Of a stretch of 63,335 nt of DNA, positions 15,879 to 25,698 are shown one piece after another (within the stretch, counting starts at the first letter, position 1; every line of letters begins with the position of its first letter). The position numbers and the translations under genes are program-made. A model generated the notes under the pieces. That model was not told where the DNA came from. It made no database searches and worked only from the letters and a program-made list of their open reading frames with translations. The stretch is from an uncultured Eubacteriales bacterium (GTDB lineage: Bacteria > Bacillota > Clostridia > Peptostreptococcales > Anaerovoracaceae). The stretch spans positions 1-63,335 of the forward strand of contig CACYPK010000024.1 of assembly GCA_902776285.1 (NCBI GenBank). The letters are read 5' to 3'.

Positions 15879-17024
15879 TTACTTAAGGAATTCAGGGATG
15901 TCGAATTCGTCAGCTTCCGCAGGAGCGGCCTGGCCGTCTTCAAAGAGGTCGTTGAGCTCTACCTCTACGGCATCGAGACCGTCTACGGTTATTCTTGTGG
16001 CTGTTGCCAGAGTATCTCTCTGAGGCGATGGAGCGATATTGACTCCGTCGATGCCCTCTGTGCGTCCGCCGAAGTCCGTCGCGATGATGGTGACGGAGAT
16101 CTTGTCTGTCATATCCTCGCTGATGGTAGCGCCGAAGATGATGTTGGCGTCTGCGTCAGCCTCGCTCTGTACTCTGTCAGCAATAGTGTTGATGTCGAGC
16201 ATTCCCATGTCATATCCGCCCGTAACGTAGAGCAGGATGGACTTGGCGCCGCTGATTGAAGTCTCGAGCAGCGGACTGTGTACTGCGCTCTGGATCGCTT
16301 CTTCGATCCTGTCGTCTCCTTCGCCTGCGCCGACTCCCATGTGAGCCACACCGCGGCCCTCCATGACTGTTCTTACGTCTGCGAAGTCAACGTTTACGAG
16401 TCCGTATTCGGAGATCAGATCGGAGATGCCCTGTACGCCCTTTCTGAGCACGTCATCTGCCATCGCGAATGCCTCGAGCATCGAGGTGTTCTTTTCGCTT
16501 GTGTCGATGAGCTTGTCGTTAGGGATGACTACGAGCGAGTCAACGAAATTGCTGAGATACTGGATTCCCTTGGCCGCGCGGTTCCAGCGCTTCTTTCCCT
16601 CGAAAGTGAAAGGCTTGGTAACTACTGCAACGGTAAGAGCTCCGCAGTCCATGGATGCCTTTGCGATGATCGGCGCGGCTCCTGTGCCTGTACCGCCGCC
16701 CATGCCGGCTGTGATGAATACCATGTCAGCATCCTGGATGTTTGCGATAACTTCGTCGATGCTTTCTTCAGCTGCCTTCTGGCCGACCTCAGGGTTTGCG
16801 CCTGCTCCGCGGCCTCCGGTGATCTTTTCGCCCAGCTGGATCTTGATCTCAGCCTTGCATCTTGAAAGTGCCTGTCTGTCTGTATTGACGCCGATGAATG
16901 TGACGCCCTGCAGTCCGGCATCAACCATGCGGTTGATGGCATTGCATCCGCCGCCGCCGATACCGACAACTTTTATGATCGCGGCATTGTCCGGTTCGGA
17001 AACAAAGTCGGAAACAAATTCCAT
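15879..17024 (-). CDS. ftsZ: Cell division protein FtsZ
   Basis: A 381-residue tubulin homologue, the Z-ring GTPase. GTP-binding loops are visible: [13 protein letters not shown] (21-33), the signature GGGTGTG (109-115) and the T7 loop NVDFADVRT. The C-terminal conserved peptide DIPEFLK at the very end is the docking site for FtsA/SepF-type partners. AGGAGG lies close upstream. The 140-base gap before it holds a probable own promoter. Confidence 0.98.
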   Translation of the reverse strand: MEFVSDFVSEPDNAAIIKVVGIGGGGCNAINRMVDAGLQGVTFIGVNTDRQALSRCKAEIKIQLGEKITGGRGAGANPEVGQKAAEESIDEVIANIQDADMVFITAGMGGGTGTGAAPIIAKASMDCGALTVAVVTKPFTFEGKKRWNRAAKGIQYLSNFVDSLVVIPNDKLIDTSEKNTSMLEAFAMADDVLRKGVQGISDLISEYGLVNVDFADVRTVMEGRGVAHMGVGAGEGDDRIEEAIQSAVHSPLLETSISGAKSILLYVTGGYDMGMLDINTIADRVQSEADADANIIFGATISEDMTDKISVTIIATDFGGRTEGIDGVNIAPSPQRDTLATATRITVDGLDAVEVELNDLFEDGQAAPAEADEFDIPEFLK

Positions 17025-17051
17025 AATGAAGTCCTCCTCAAAATAATATAC

Positions 17052-17081
17052 TTATAAACATATATGGTAATAGTAACACAA
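17052..17081 (-). promoter_or_regulatory. Possible ftsZ promoter
   Basis: On the minus strand TTGTGT (17076-17081), an 18-base spacer and TTATAA (17052-17057), ending 28 bases before the ftsZ ATG. Moderate match only. Further upstream a CCCCTAAATG / CATTGGGG pairing followed by TTTTT may attenuate read-through from ftsQ. Confidence 0.35.
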
Positions 17082-17164
17082 TAAAAACCCCAATGCATTA
17101 GTTTTCAGCAAAAAACCACAACATTTAGGGGCTATTTGCTTGACGAGACACAATTACTTGTAAA

Positions 17165-18364
17165 CTAGATGACCGGCATGAACGAGGCTGATCCGTCTTC
17201 TTCGAATGTTATGGTGCCTCTTTCGATGCCCTCCGAGAACAGTTTCTCCACCACCAGATGCAGTCTTCCGTTCTTGAGATTGGTCATCAGCGTGTCATAA
17301 TCCGTCTTAACGACCAGCGTATCATAGATATACGCCTTGATCTGTTTCTCGCTTGAAAGGTCTATTTTCACAAAATAGAGGTCTGCCGCCGTCATCGCCT
17401 TGATCAAGTCGAGAGCCTGGTCCATCAGCTTCGGCTTCTCTGTGCCGATCTTCTCGCCCAGCTTGATCTTATTGACGACGATGCCCTCAACGAGCGTGGT
17501 CTTAGGGGCGTTTCTGGTCTTCTTCAGAAGTATGCCCCCGGCATCCATGATCAGATAGTCGTCATCGTATCTGAAGGCGATCTTTTCGGTCCTTTCCTTG
17601 ACCTTTATCACCATGGTCGACGGCAGTTTACGCGATACCGTCGCGCTTTCTATGTAAGGGTTCTGCAGAAGATATTCTTCTGTTTCCTGCTTGTTGAGGC
17701 TGTAGAACAGATTGCGTCCCGGAGTCGCGTGCCCCATGTTTATTATCTCTTCTGCGGTATAGTGCTTGTTTCCCTTCACCTCTATCGAATCGACAGTGAA
17801 TATGCTTGAGAGCGAAAGGAGCAGGAAAAACGTGCCTATTATGATCACCGACAGGATCACATAGAATCTTGTCCTGAACTTGCGCTTTTTCCTTTCGTGG
17901 TAGCGGCGGCGGGCCTGTATCCTTTCAGACAGCTCGCCCATTTCCTCATGACCCTCAGGAAGGCCGTATCCGGCCTCGGCGTTCTCCTCAGCCTCAGTCT
18001 CTCCGTCGGCAGCTTCCTCTTGCGCGGCTCCTTCCTCTTTCGCAGCTGTTTCCTCCTGAGTCTCCCCAGTCTCTTCCGAAGGATCTTTCTCTTCCGCTGC
18101 TCCAGTCTCCTCCGAAGGTGATTCCTCCTCCGCTTCTTCTGTTTCAGCGGGATATATCCCTGCTTCCACCTGACGAAGGACCGGTACCGGTACAGTAAGA
18201 TCCGGGACTTCGTGAGCAATCAAAGTGTACTCGATATCATCAGATACCGGGTCTGCTGTCACTGTCTTCGCGTTCGTATCCTCAACGGCGTCGTTTGCCG
18301 CTTCCGCTTCCGCTTCGATCTCCTCTTTATTAACTACTGTGGTTTCTTTAATATCTTCTTCCAA
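17165..18364 (-). CDS. ftsQ: Cell division protein FtsQ/DivIB
   Basis: A 399-residue bitopic divisome protein. Residues 1-160 form a long cytoplasmic tail, very rich in Glu with quasi-repeats (SEETGAAEEKDPSEETG), followed by a basic stretch RRRYHERKKRKFR and one membrane helix at about 167-189. The POTRA domain (about 190-260, SIEVKGNKHYTAEEI) and the beta domain follow. It bridges FtsL/FtsB to the septal synthase. The start is probably TTG at 18362-18364, with AGGTAAG from the murG stop region as ribosome binding site. The acidic tail is unusually long for the family. Confidence 0.9.
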   Translation of the reverse strand: MEEDIKETTVVNKEEIEAEAEAANDAVEDTNAKTVTADPVSDDIEYTLIAHEVPDLTVPVPVLRQVEAGIYPAETEEAEEESPSEETGAAEEKDPSEETGETQEETAAKEEGAAQEEAADGETEAEENAEAGYGLPEGHEEMGELSERIQARRRYHERKKRKFRTRFYVILSVIIIGTFFLLLSLSSIFTVDSIEVKGNKHYTAEEIINMGHATPGRNLFYSLNKQETEEYLLQNPYIESATVSRKLPSTMVIKVKERTEKIAFRYDDDYLIMDAGGILLKKTRNAPKTTLVEGIVVNKIKLGEKIGTEKPKLMDQALDLIKAMTAADLYFVKIDLSSEKQIKAYIYDTLVVKTDYDTLMTNLKNGRLHLVVEKLFSEGIERGTITFEEDGSASFMPVI

Positions 18365-18367
18365 GTC

Positions 18368-19468
18368 TTACCTGCAGGTCTCAACGACCGTTCTGTATAT
18401 TATGTCCGTAGCCTCGGTAGGCGCGGCTTTTCTGCTTTTTTCCGACATCTCGCTTATCGAGTCCCTGTCAGCGTCGAGTTCTCTTACTATGCTTAGGACT
18501 CTGCCCGTGATATCTTTTCCTTCCCGGACTATCACGGCTCCGCCCGCGTCAGCCACCGCCTTCGCGTTGTAATACTGGTGGTCGGCCGTCACGTTAGGAG
18601 AAGGGATGAATATGGCCGCTCTTCCGGCCATCGTCGTCTCCGCTGTGGAAAGAGCTCCGCTCCTGCTGATTATCAGATCACATGCCGAAAGATAGGCCGG
18701 CATGTCGGCTATATACGCGCTGATCCTTACGTTGTCCGGAGCAAAGCCTTCGTCAGCCAGTCTGGCTTTTATCTCTTCGTGGTATTCCCTGCCCGTGCCC
18801 CAGATGACAGTGTATCCGTCTTTTCCGGCATACTCCCTGGCAAGGGCTTCCCCTACCTGATTGGTCGTTTCAGAACCCAGGCTCCCGCCAAAGACCACTA
18901 TCACGAGATCGTCAGCCGGTAAGCCCAGGGCTTTCCTGTCATCGGCCTTGTCTCTGCCGGCGAAATCCGACCTTACCGGGTTTCCGCTGTAGATGATATT
19001 GTCCTGTCTTTTGAAATACTCGCGCGCGGATTCGAATCCGAGGAACACCTTCCTGGCCTTTGCCGCCGCAAGTCTGTTGGAAACGCCCGGGAACCCGTTC
19101 TGCTCGTGGATGTAGACCGGTATATTGAGTTTCTGCGCCGCAAGGACTACCGGCACACTCACAAAACTGCCCGTGCTTATGACTGCGTCGGGCCTGAACT
19201 TTTTCATTATTCTGATGGCGTCGCGTCTGCCGTTCAGCGTCCTCCTGATGGTGGTCGCGAGTCTTTTGGGATTGCCCCTGTCGAACCATGTGGAGTCGAC
19301 TTCATAAAGCTCATAGCCGTGATCCGGGATTATCTGACGTTCCAGGTCCTCGCCCTTAGCTATGTAAATGACTTCGCAGGACGGATCCTCTGCCCTGAAT
19401 TTGTCTCCTATCGCAAGCGCCGGATATATGTGGCCGCCCGTGCAGCCCCCTGTCAGTACTATCTTCAT
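18368..19468 (-). CDS. murG: UDP-GlcNAc:undecaprenyl-pyrophosphoryl-MurNAc-pentapeptide GlcNAc transferase MurG
   Basis: A 366-residue GT28 glycosyltransferase that converts lipid I to lipid II at the inner membrane face. N-terminal GGTGGH-type loop reads TGGCTGGHIYPALA, and the UDP-binding C-terminal domain has FGGSLGSE, ISRSGALSTAE and PSPNVTADHQYYNA. Its ATG overlaps the ftsW stop (ATGA), so the two are coupled, and it is followed 3 bases later by ftsQ. Confidence 0.97.
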   Translation of the reverse strand: MKIVLTGGCTGGHIYPALAIGDKFRAEDPSCEVIYIAKGEDLERQIIPDHGYELYEVDSTWFDRGNPKRLATTIRRTLNGRRDAIRIMKKFRPDAVISTGSFVSVPVVLAAQKLNIPVYIHEQNGFPGVSNRLAAAKARKVFLGFESAREYFKRQDNIIYSGNPVRSDFAGRDKADDRKALGLPADDLVIVVFGGSLGSETTNQVGEALAREYAGKDGYTVIWGTGREYHEEIKARLADEGFAPDNVRISAYIADMPAYLSACDLIISRSGALSTAETTMAGRAAIFIPSPNVTADHQYYNAKAVADAGGAVIVREGKDITGRVLSIVRELDADRDSISEMSEKSRKAAPTEATDIIYRTVVETCR

Positions 19469-20715
19469 CTCTTAACAGGCCCCCGCTTTCTTGAGACATT
19501 CAGTGCTATGCCCATCGCTATCATGAACGACCACATCGACGTACCTCCGTAACTGATGAACGGGAGCGTGATGCCTGTGGCAGGCATTGACGATGTGACG
19601 ACCGCTACGTTGATTATCACCTGCAGGCCGAGCATTACGCCTACTCCGGTTGCGAGGTAGAATCCCAGTCTGTCCTTCGCCTTCAGAGCGACCATGAAGA
19701 GTCTGCAGAGAAGTATTATGTATACCAGCATCAGTACGATAAAGCCTATGTAGCCGAGTTCCTCGCCCAGAACGGCAAGGATGAAGTCGTTCTGAGGGTC
19801 CGGAAGGTACAGTGTCTTGGCGACGCTGCGTCCGAAGCCGAGGCCCTTAAGGCCTCCGTTGCCCAGCGCTATGAGTCCCTGTGTCACCTGATATCCGGTA
19901 CCCTGTCTGTCCGCGAACGGATCCTGGAAACTTGTGATCCTGGTGTACCAGTGTTCAGGCACCTTGGCTGTGATTATGTAGAAGTAGCCGGCAACGGCCC
20001 CTCCCAGAGGCAGCGCGAGGAACAGGTAATTGAGTCCCGCTACGAGCATGATGGATATCATGATCGCCACCAGTACAATAGCCGTCGACAGATTAGGCTG
20101 CGCTACGATCAGGAAGAAATGCAGTCCCATTACGACGAGCAGCACGGCAAGTCCCTTCAGACTGCGTATGTTTGAAGGATCCTTTATCAGATAACATGAC
20201 GTGAAAACTATCATGGCTACCTTGCAGAACTCACTCGGCGTTACGCCTATCACACCCAGTCCTCTCTGCGCGCCGCCGACCGTTGAACTCGTAAGGATAA
20301 CAGCTGTAAGCAGTCCGACACTTCCGAGCAGGATGACAGTTGAGACCTTCATGTATATATGGTAGTCGATGTTAGCTACTATCAGCATTATAAACAGTCC
20401 CGAAGCGACCCAAAGAGCCTGTCTGAACAAATAATATGTAGGGTTAGGGTCCGCCGAGTTTATCGTCTGATAATAACCCGCGCTGAATACCATCGCTATG
20501 CCGAACAGCGAAAGCAGTACAACAAGGACGACCACGACGAAATCGTAGCCGCTCACTACCCTTCCGAGTCCGCGTCCGAAGCTTTTTGCCTCATCGGTCA
20601 CGCTCGCGACACCGGTCTTGTTCTGCCCGCGCCTCTCACGTCTGATCGCTCTTCGCATCTCAGCCTTCTCAGCTCTGGTCATTTTGTTTTTTACTTCAGC
20701 ATCTCCTTTACGCAT
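19465..20715 (-). CDS. ftsW: Peptidoglycan polymerase FtsW/SpoVE (SEDS family)
   Basis: A 416-residue SEDS glycosyltransferase with ten predicted membrane helices after a basic cytoplasmic N-terminus. Typical segments: TPSEFCKVAMI, the ATGVGVMLGLQV segment and PFISYGGTSMWSFM near the end. It polymerises lipid II together with the PBP at 23108-25156. The frame can start at 20715, inside the end of murD, or at the ATG at 20682; neither has a well-spaced Shine-Dalgarno, so translational coupling to murD is likely. Confidence 0.96.
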   Translation of the reverse strand: MRKGDAEVKNKMTRAEKAEMRRAIRRERRGQNKTGVASVTDEAKSFGRGLGRVVSGYDFVVVVLVVLLSLFGIAMVFSAGYYQTINSADPNPTYYLFRQALWVASGLFIMLIVANIDYHIYMKVSTVILLGSVGLLTAVILTSSTVGGAQRGLGVIGVTPSEFCKVAMIVFTSCYLIKDPSNIRSLKGLAVLLVVMGLHFFLIVAQPNLSTAIVLVAIMISIMLVAGLNYLFLALPLGGAVAGYFYIITAKVPEHWYTRITSFQDPFADRQGTGYQVTQGLIALGNGGLKGLGFGRSVAKTLYLPDPQNDFILAVLGEELGYIGFIVLMLVYIILLCRLFMVALKAKDRLGFYLATGVGVMLGLQVIINVAVVTSSMPATGITLPFISYGGTSMWSFMIAMGIALNVSRKRGPVKR

Positions 20716-22076
20716 TGCTTGAAATGTCTGCCTCTCTGTTCAAAATTATCGTACATGTCCCAGCTCGCGCACGCCGGCGAAAGCAGTACTTTGTCTCCGG
20801 TTCCCGCGATCTCCGCCGCCTTGCGTACGCATTCAGGCATGTCCTTGCAGTTATATATATCGGTGAATCCCGTCCTTTTCGCGGCTTCCTCTATGACCGG
20901 CGCGTCCCTTCCCAGGAGTATCAGCGCCTTTACGCATCCGTCAAAGTGTTTCGCCAGATCTGTAAAATCCTGGCTCTTTCCGTCGCCGCCGGCTATGAGT
21001 ATCACGCCGTCCTTAAGCGCTTTCAGCGCTATCACTGCGGCATCGACGTTTGTGCCCTTAGAGTCGTTGTAGTAATCGACGCCGTCGACATTCCCGCAGA
21101 ACTCTATCCTGTGCTCTACACCCGGGAACTCCCTGACAGCGGCAGATATGACTTCCGGATCGATGCCCGCGAAGAAAGCTATCGCCGCGGCGGCGAGCAC
21201 GTTTTCTACGTTGTGATCGCCTATTATCCTGAGTTCGGACCTGTCGCATATGGAATGCTCAGTCCCGTCAAGGTCCTTCAGCTTTATCACGCTGCCGTCA
21301 AGATACGCTCCGGCAGCCGGGACTGTCTTTCTGCTGAACGGTATTACGGTCGCGGCGGTGTCCTTAGCGAGCGCGTATGCCTGCGGATCGTCAAGGTTGA
21401 TGATCAGGAAGTCGTCAGCCGTCTGATTTGCCGCTACCCGCGCCTTGGCGGCGCCGTACGCTTCCATCGTGCCGTGCCTGTTCAGGTGATCCGGCGTCAG
21501 GTTTAGTATGGCCGAAACGACAGGTCTGAAGCTCTCGGTCGTCTCAAGCTGGAACGACGATACCTCTGTGACCAGCCACTTGTCTTTCGGGCTTCCCGCG
21601 GCTTCTGCCACTACCGGGCTGCCGATGTTGCCGACTACGGCTGTTTCGCGGCCTGAAGCCTTGAAGATCTCCCCAACAAGCGTCGTTGTGGTGGTCTTTC
21701 CGTTCGTGCCGGTGATGGCGATGAACTGCCCCTCACCGAGCCTGTAGGCCAGCTCCAGCTCGCCTGTTATCTCTATGCCCGCGCGGCGCGCTTTTTCTAT
21801 ATAATCCAATGTCGGCGGGACTCCCGGACTAAGCACCAGCATGTCAAAAGCCGTCATGTCTTCCGGAACGCATCCCAGATATGACACGATGCCTTCGTTC
21901 TGCATGTACTGTATGAACTGTGTGTCCAGTTTGTCCTGTGTTTTAGAATCCTGTACGTAAACGGCAGCTCCGGCCTCGTTCAGGGCCCTTGCGGCAGCCT
22001 TGCCGGATTTGCCCAGACCTATGACCAGTACCTTTTTACCTTTTAATTGCTGTTTGTATTTATTTCCTCTTTCCAT
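20691..22076 (-). CDS. murD: UDP-N-acetylmuramoyl-L-alanine--D-glutamate ligase
   Basis: A 461-residue Mur ligase that adds D-Glu to UDP-MurNAc-L-Ala. N-terminal Rossmann domain (VIGLGKSGKAAARAL), ATP loop GTNGKTTTT, central HLNRHGTMEAY segment and C-terminal YNDSKGTNVDA are all in place. The leader contains several imperfect GTAAGATA-type repeats around the SD AAGGG. Part of the dcw run mraY-murD-ftsW-murG. Confidence 0.97.
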   Translation of the reverse strand: MERGNKYKQQLKGKKVLVIGLGKSGKAAARALNEAGAAVYVQDSKTQDKLDTQFIQYMQNEGIVSYLGCVPEDMTAFDMLVLSPGVPPTLDYIEKARRAGIEITGELELAYRLGEGQFIAITGTNGKTTTTTLVGEIFKASGRETAVVGNIGSPVVAEAAGSPKDKWLVTEVSSFQLETTESFRPVVSAILNLTPDHLNRHGTMEAYGAAKARVAANQTADDFLIINLDDPQAYALAKDTAATVIPFSRKTVPAAGAYLDGSVIKLKDLDGTEHSICDRSELRIIGDHNVENVLAAAAIAFFAGIDPEVISAAVREFPGVEHRIEFCGNVDGVDYYNDSKGTNVDAAVIALKALKDGVILIAGGDGKSQDFTDLAKHFDGCVKALILLGRDAPVIEEAAKRTGFTDIYNCKDMPECVRKAAEIAGTGDKVLLSPACASWDMYDNFEQRGRHFKQCVKEMLK

Positions 22077-22119
22077 TATCTTTTACCCTTACTTGATTTA
22101 TCTTACCTGTATCTTCCCC

Positions 22120-23106
22120 TTATCTTACTGAGAGATACGCTATGACGCAGCATACGAAAGTGAACGCGCAGAACACCTTTACCACCTTTGTCTCGTGCCA
22201 TCCGCCGAGTTCGAAGTGGTGGTGTATCGGCGCCATCCTGAACACTCTCTTGCCGCCTGTTTTCTTGAAGTACGTGACCTGTATGATCACGGACAATGCT
22301 TCTATGACGTATATAAGTCCCGCGATCGGCAGCAGCCACTCCATGTGTCCCACTATCGCCATGGCGGACAGCACGCCGCCCAGCGCCATTGAGCCGGTAT
22401 CGCCCATGAATGTCTTTGCCGGATAGTGATTGTACATGAGGAATCCTATCAGCGCTCCGAAGACCGCCTGCCCCGCGACCGCCATCGGCTCATTGCCTCC
22501 GCGCACGCTCATGCCTATTATCGCGAAAGTGCAGGCTACTATGGCGGAGTTGCTTGAAGCCAGTCCGTCAAGACCGTCAGTAAGGTTTACCGCGTTGGCC
22601 ATCGCTATCTCTATGAACACGACGAACGGGATGTACAGTATGCCTATGTCGACCGTCTTGCGGACGAACGGGATGTACATGGCCGTGCCTTCCTTGGACA
22701 TCATGAATATCGCCAGGGCCAGTCCGAACGCGGCCTGCAGTACAAGCTTCTGCTTTGGCGTCAGCCCCTCGTTCTGCTTTTTGGCGACCTTGTTGAAATC
22801 GTCCAGAAAGCCTATCGCCCCGAACGCGTACATGCTGAGAAGTATCGCGATCTTTCCCATCGCGTCGCTTCCCGGCATGAACATGCTGACTATGATGGCG
22901 ACCGTGATGCCGAGTATGAAAGCGATGCCTCCCATCGTAGGCGTCCCCGCCTTGCTGAGATGCGCCTCCGGGCCTTCTTCTCTGATGAACTGTCCGAACT
23001 GCTTCTGCTTCATGAACGGTATCATGCGGGCCGTCGCCAGCATCGAGACCGCGAACGCTATTGCCGCTATAAGAGCGTATGCTGTTGTTCCGTGAGTGTT
23101 TACCAT
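22120..23106 (-). CDS. mraY: Phospho-N-acetylmuramoyl-pentapeptide-transferase
   Basis: A 328-residue polytopic enzyme making lipid I from UDP-MurNAc-pentapeptide and undecaprenyl phosphate. Family motifs: PTMGGIAF, the DDFNK aspartates (cytoplasmic loop), NAVNLTDGLDGLA, and the final HHHFEL. About ten membrane helices. It starts 2 bases after the ftsI stop, so the two are coupled. Confidence 0.97.
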   Translation of the reverse strand: MVNTHGTTAYALIAAIAFAVSMLATARMIPFMKQKQFGQFIREEGPEAHLSKAGTPTMGGIAFILGITVAIIVSMFMPGSDAMGKIAILLSMYAFGAIGFLDDFNKVAKKQNEGLTPKQKLVLQAAFGLALAIFMMSKEGTAMYIPFVRKTVDIGILYIPFVVFIEIAMANAVNLTDGLDGLASSNSAIVACTFAIIGMSVRGGNEPMAVAGQAVFGALIGFLMYNHYPAKTFMGDTGSMALGGVLSAMAIVGHMEWLLPIAGLIYVIEALSVIIQVTYFKKTGGKRVFRMAPIHHHFELGGWHETKVVKVFCAFTFVCCVIAYLSVR

Positions 23107-23107
23107 T

Positions 23108-25156
23108 CTATTCGCTGTAAATATATACTACTGAATCTTTATCTACCTTGGTTCCTGCCTTAGGATACTGATCGACGACTACGAACGATTGTCCGTCAAG
23201 ATCTTCAGGCATAACCGTATACTTTAAGTTGTTGTATTCGATGTTCCTTATCGCGTCAAGGCTGTCCATGCCGGTGATATCAGGGACCTCGACTTTTTCT
23301 TTCCTGGCTGCCTTCTCTTCTTCTGCGGTGTACTTACGCTCAACGCCCAAGTACTGAAGGGATTTCTCTGTGATCTCCTTGACGATAGGTCCGGCTGTGA
23401 ACGCGCCGTATTCCATCTTTGTAGGCCTGTAGACTATACAGATCATGGAGATGACCGGGTCATCCATAGGCGCCATGACCACGAAAGACGTGTTGGTGGC
23501 CGCGCTGTAGGTTCCGCCCACCGCGCGGTTGGCCGTACCGGTCTTGCCTCCGACCCTGTAGCCCGGCACGTATGCCGTGGTGCCGCCCGCGTCGGATACG
23601 TAGTATTCCATGATATCGCACATCTTATCAGCGGTCTCTTCCGAAACCACCTGGCGTACGGAAACGTCCTTCATCTCCTTGACGGTATTGCCCTCTGAGT
23701 CAACTATCCTGCTGACGATCTTAGGCTTCATGAGGACTCCGCCGTTTCCGAAGCTGTTGACCGCGCTGAGGATCTGTATCGGCGTCACGGCGATGCCCTG
23801 TCCGTATCCCGTAGTGGCGAGATCGACATCGCTCATCGTTTCAGGATCCTTTACGATCGACAGGCCCTCGCCCGGAAGATCCACTCCTGTCTGATCGTTG
23901 AACCCGAACAGGTCGATGTAGTTGTAGAAGGTGTCGGCGCCCATGTCCAGAGCGACCTGCGCGAGCGCAGGGTTGCACGAGTGTCCGACGGCCTCCTTGA
24001 GCGACTGTACGCCGTGAGTATACAGGCAGTGCAGATAGTAGTTGTCTACGGCGATGCCGCCCGTGCAGTCATATCTCGACTTGTCTGTCGCGCTTCCCGA
24101 TTCAAGGGCCGCAGCCGCGGCTATCAGCTTGAACGTGGAGCCCGGCTCATATATGTCGCTGACTGCGTTTATCTTCCACATGTTACTGAGATATTCCGTT
24201 TTCTCAGCGTCGCTCATCTTTTCGAATTCCTTGAGCTCAGCGGGATCCGAAGGCTTAGATGAATCGTTCGGGTCGTATTCCGGAGTCGTGGCCATTGCCA
24301 GTATGTTTCCGGTCTTTGGCTCCATCACGATGCACGTGATGGCATCGGCTCCCGTTCTTTCCATACCTGTCTCAAGAGCATCCTCAACAAAGTGCTGTAT
24401 GACGGAATCTATCGTTGTCACTATGCTGTATCCGTCCTGCGCCTTGTAGTATCTTGTCTTGCCGCTCGAAAGCGTATCACCGTTGTTGTCAGTCACCCTG
24501 ACGGCTCTTCCCTTTACTCCGGCAAGCTCTGAATTGTATTCATATTCAAGGCCGGAGCGTCCGACATTGTCAGAATTGACTCCTCCCAGGACCTGGGCCG
24601 CGAAAGGACCGTTCGGATAATACCTGGAAGGCTTGGTTTTGATGACCACGTTGCTGCCAAAGGCTTTTTCAGCCTTTTCGACCTGTTCTCTGGTAAGACC
24701 TCCGGCTACGAGCACCAGGTTCTCTTCACCCTCAAGCAGCGCCTTTATCTTTTTGGCGTCCTTGCCGGTGATCTCCGAGAGGTTGAGGATGGTCTTCGCC
24801 TTGTCGTCGTTGCTTATACCTTCATCTTTATAAATGAACTGCGTATACGCGTATAGCTCATACTCGGTCACCGACTCGGCCAGAGTGTTCATGCGCGAGT
24901 CGTAGATGGCGCCCCTGACGGGATCGATCTCAGTGTCTACCTTTTGCATGTCAGCCGCCATGCGTCTGAGTTCATCGGATTTATATATCTGCCAGTAGCC
25001 CATCCTGAGCATCAGCGCAAACAAAACCAGCAGCAGTATGCCAAAACCAACCGCAAGCCTGTTGCGGTTCTTTGAGGTGATGATGCCCGGATCGTCCTCG
25101 AGGGCTCTCTTCCTTATTTTTTCCCTTTTCTTATCTCTCTTTGAATTAGCGTCCAT
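23108..25156 (-). CDS. ftsI: Penicillin-binding protein 2 / FtsI (SpoVD-like) with one PASTA domain
   Basis: A 682-residue class B transpeptidase. One membrane helix at about 34-53, dimerisation domain, then the transpeptidase with S340-T-F-K343, S393-C-N395 and K538-T-G-T541. A single PASTA domain occupies about 620-682 and ends the protein, as in SpoVD-type proteins. Acts in septal crosslinking with FtsW. A terminator and promoter lie between ftsL and this gene, so it starts a new transcript within the dcw cluster. Confidence 0.95.
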   Translation of the reverse strand: MDANSKRDKKREKIRKRALEDDPGIITSKNRNRLAVGFGILLLVLFALMLRMGYWQIYKSDELRRMAADMQKVDTEIDPVRGAIYDSRMNTLAESVTEYELYAYTQFIYKDEGISNDDKAKTILNLSEITGKDAKKIKALLEGEENLVLVAGGLTREQVEKAEKAFGSNVVIKTKPSRYYPNGPFAAQVLGGVNSDNVGRSGLEYEYNSELAGVKGRAVRVTDNNGDTLSSGKTRYYKAQDGYSIVTTIDSVIQHFVEDALETGMERTGADAITCIVMEPKTGNILAMATTPEYDPNDSSKPSDPAELKEFEKMSDAEKTEYLSNMWKINAVSDIYEPGSTFKLIAAAAALESGSATDKSRYDCTGGIAVDNYYLHCLYTHGVQSLKEAVGHSCNPALAQVALDMGADTFYNYIDLFGFNDQTGVDLPGEGLSIVKDPETMSDVDLATTGYGQGIAVTPIQILSAVNSFGNGGVLMKPKIVSRIVDSEGNTVKEMKDVSVRQVVSEETADKMCDIMEYYVSDAGGTTAYVPGYRVGGKTGTANRAVGGTYSAATNTSFVVMAPMDDPVISMICIVYRPTKMEYGAFTAGPIVKEITEKSLQYLGVERKYTAEEEKAARKEKVEVPDITGMDSLDAIRNIEYNNLKYTVMPEDLDGQSFVVVDQYPKAGTKVDKDSVVYIYSE

Positions 25157-25188
25157 ACTTCCTCATTTAAACATACACATACGGATAT

Positions 25189-25218
25189 AGTATACCACAT
25201 ATTGTGCCGGCGTTTAAA
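25189..25218 (-). promoter_or_regulatory. Promoter ahead of ftsI inside the dcw cluster
   Basis: On the minus strand TTTAAA (25213-25218), an 18-base spacer and TGGTATACT, an extended -10 (TATACT at 25189-25194), 32 bases upstream of the ftsI ATG. Confidence 0.6.
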
Positions 25219-25251
25219 GGTAAATACTGTATTTAGTCGCCTTGTTTCTAT

Positions 25252-25287
25252 AAAAAATGCCACCGAGCCGTCACCGGGTCAGTGGCA
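25252..25287 (-). terminator. Terminator after ftsL, inside the dcw cluster
   Basis: A 9-bp stem with one G-T pair (TGCCACCGA at 25258-25266 with TCAGTGGCA at 25279-25287), followed on the minus strand by six T. It would end or reduce the mraZ-rsmH-ftsL transcript. Confidence 0.75.
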
Positions 25288-25308
25288 CATTCAGGCGAGT
25301 GCCTTGTA

Positions 25309-25668
25309 TCAATTATATGCTTCACTCCTTATCACGGAAGCGAGGTTGTTCGCTGCGACCTCCCCGGCGATCAGAACTACGCAGTTGTCGGCGGTCGGGT
25401 ATACCATTCCGTACTGCTGCGTCGCGACCTCCTCGATCCTGGTCACCTTGGTCTCCTCGGTGATCTGGCTGCTGAGTGAGTCGATCTCGGCCTGGATGTA
25501 TTCGTTCTGCTCCATGAGAACGTTGTTTTCGTGCTGGATTATAGCAGCGTAAGATCTCATACCGACAAGTACGAATACGCCTATCATTATTACGGTCAGG
25601 ATCCTGACGGCGCTCTTTCTGTCTGCCCTGATCCTGTCTTCTCTGATCCTCTCTTCTCTCGTCTTCAT
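25309..25668 (-). CDS. ftsL: FtsL-like septum formation initiator
   Basis: A 119-residue bitopic protein: short basic cytoplasmic N-terminus, membrane helix at about 25-44, then a coiled coil (IIQHENNVLMEQNEYIQAEIDSLSSQI). Sequence identity within FtsL is poor, so the call rests on size, topology and its place between rsmH and ftsI. It would form the FtsL-DivIC-DivIB bridge. Confidence 0.75.
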   Translation of the reverse strand: MKTREERIREDRIRADRKSAVRILTVIMIGVFVLVGMRSYAAIIQHENNVLMEQNEYIQAEIDSLSSQITEETKVTRIEEVATQQYGMVYPTADNCVVLIAGEVAANNLASVIRSEAYN

Positions 25669-25698
25669 GGTTCCCGTGTCCTGAAAGTGTGTTTTAAG

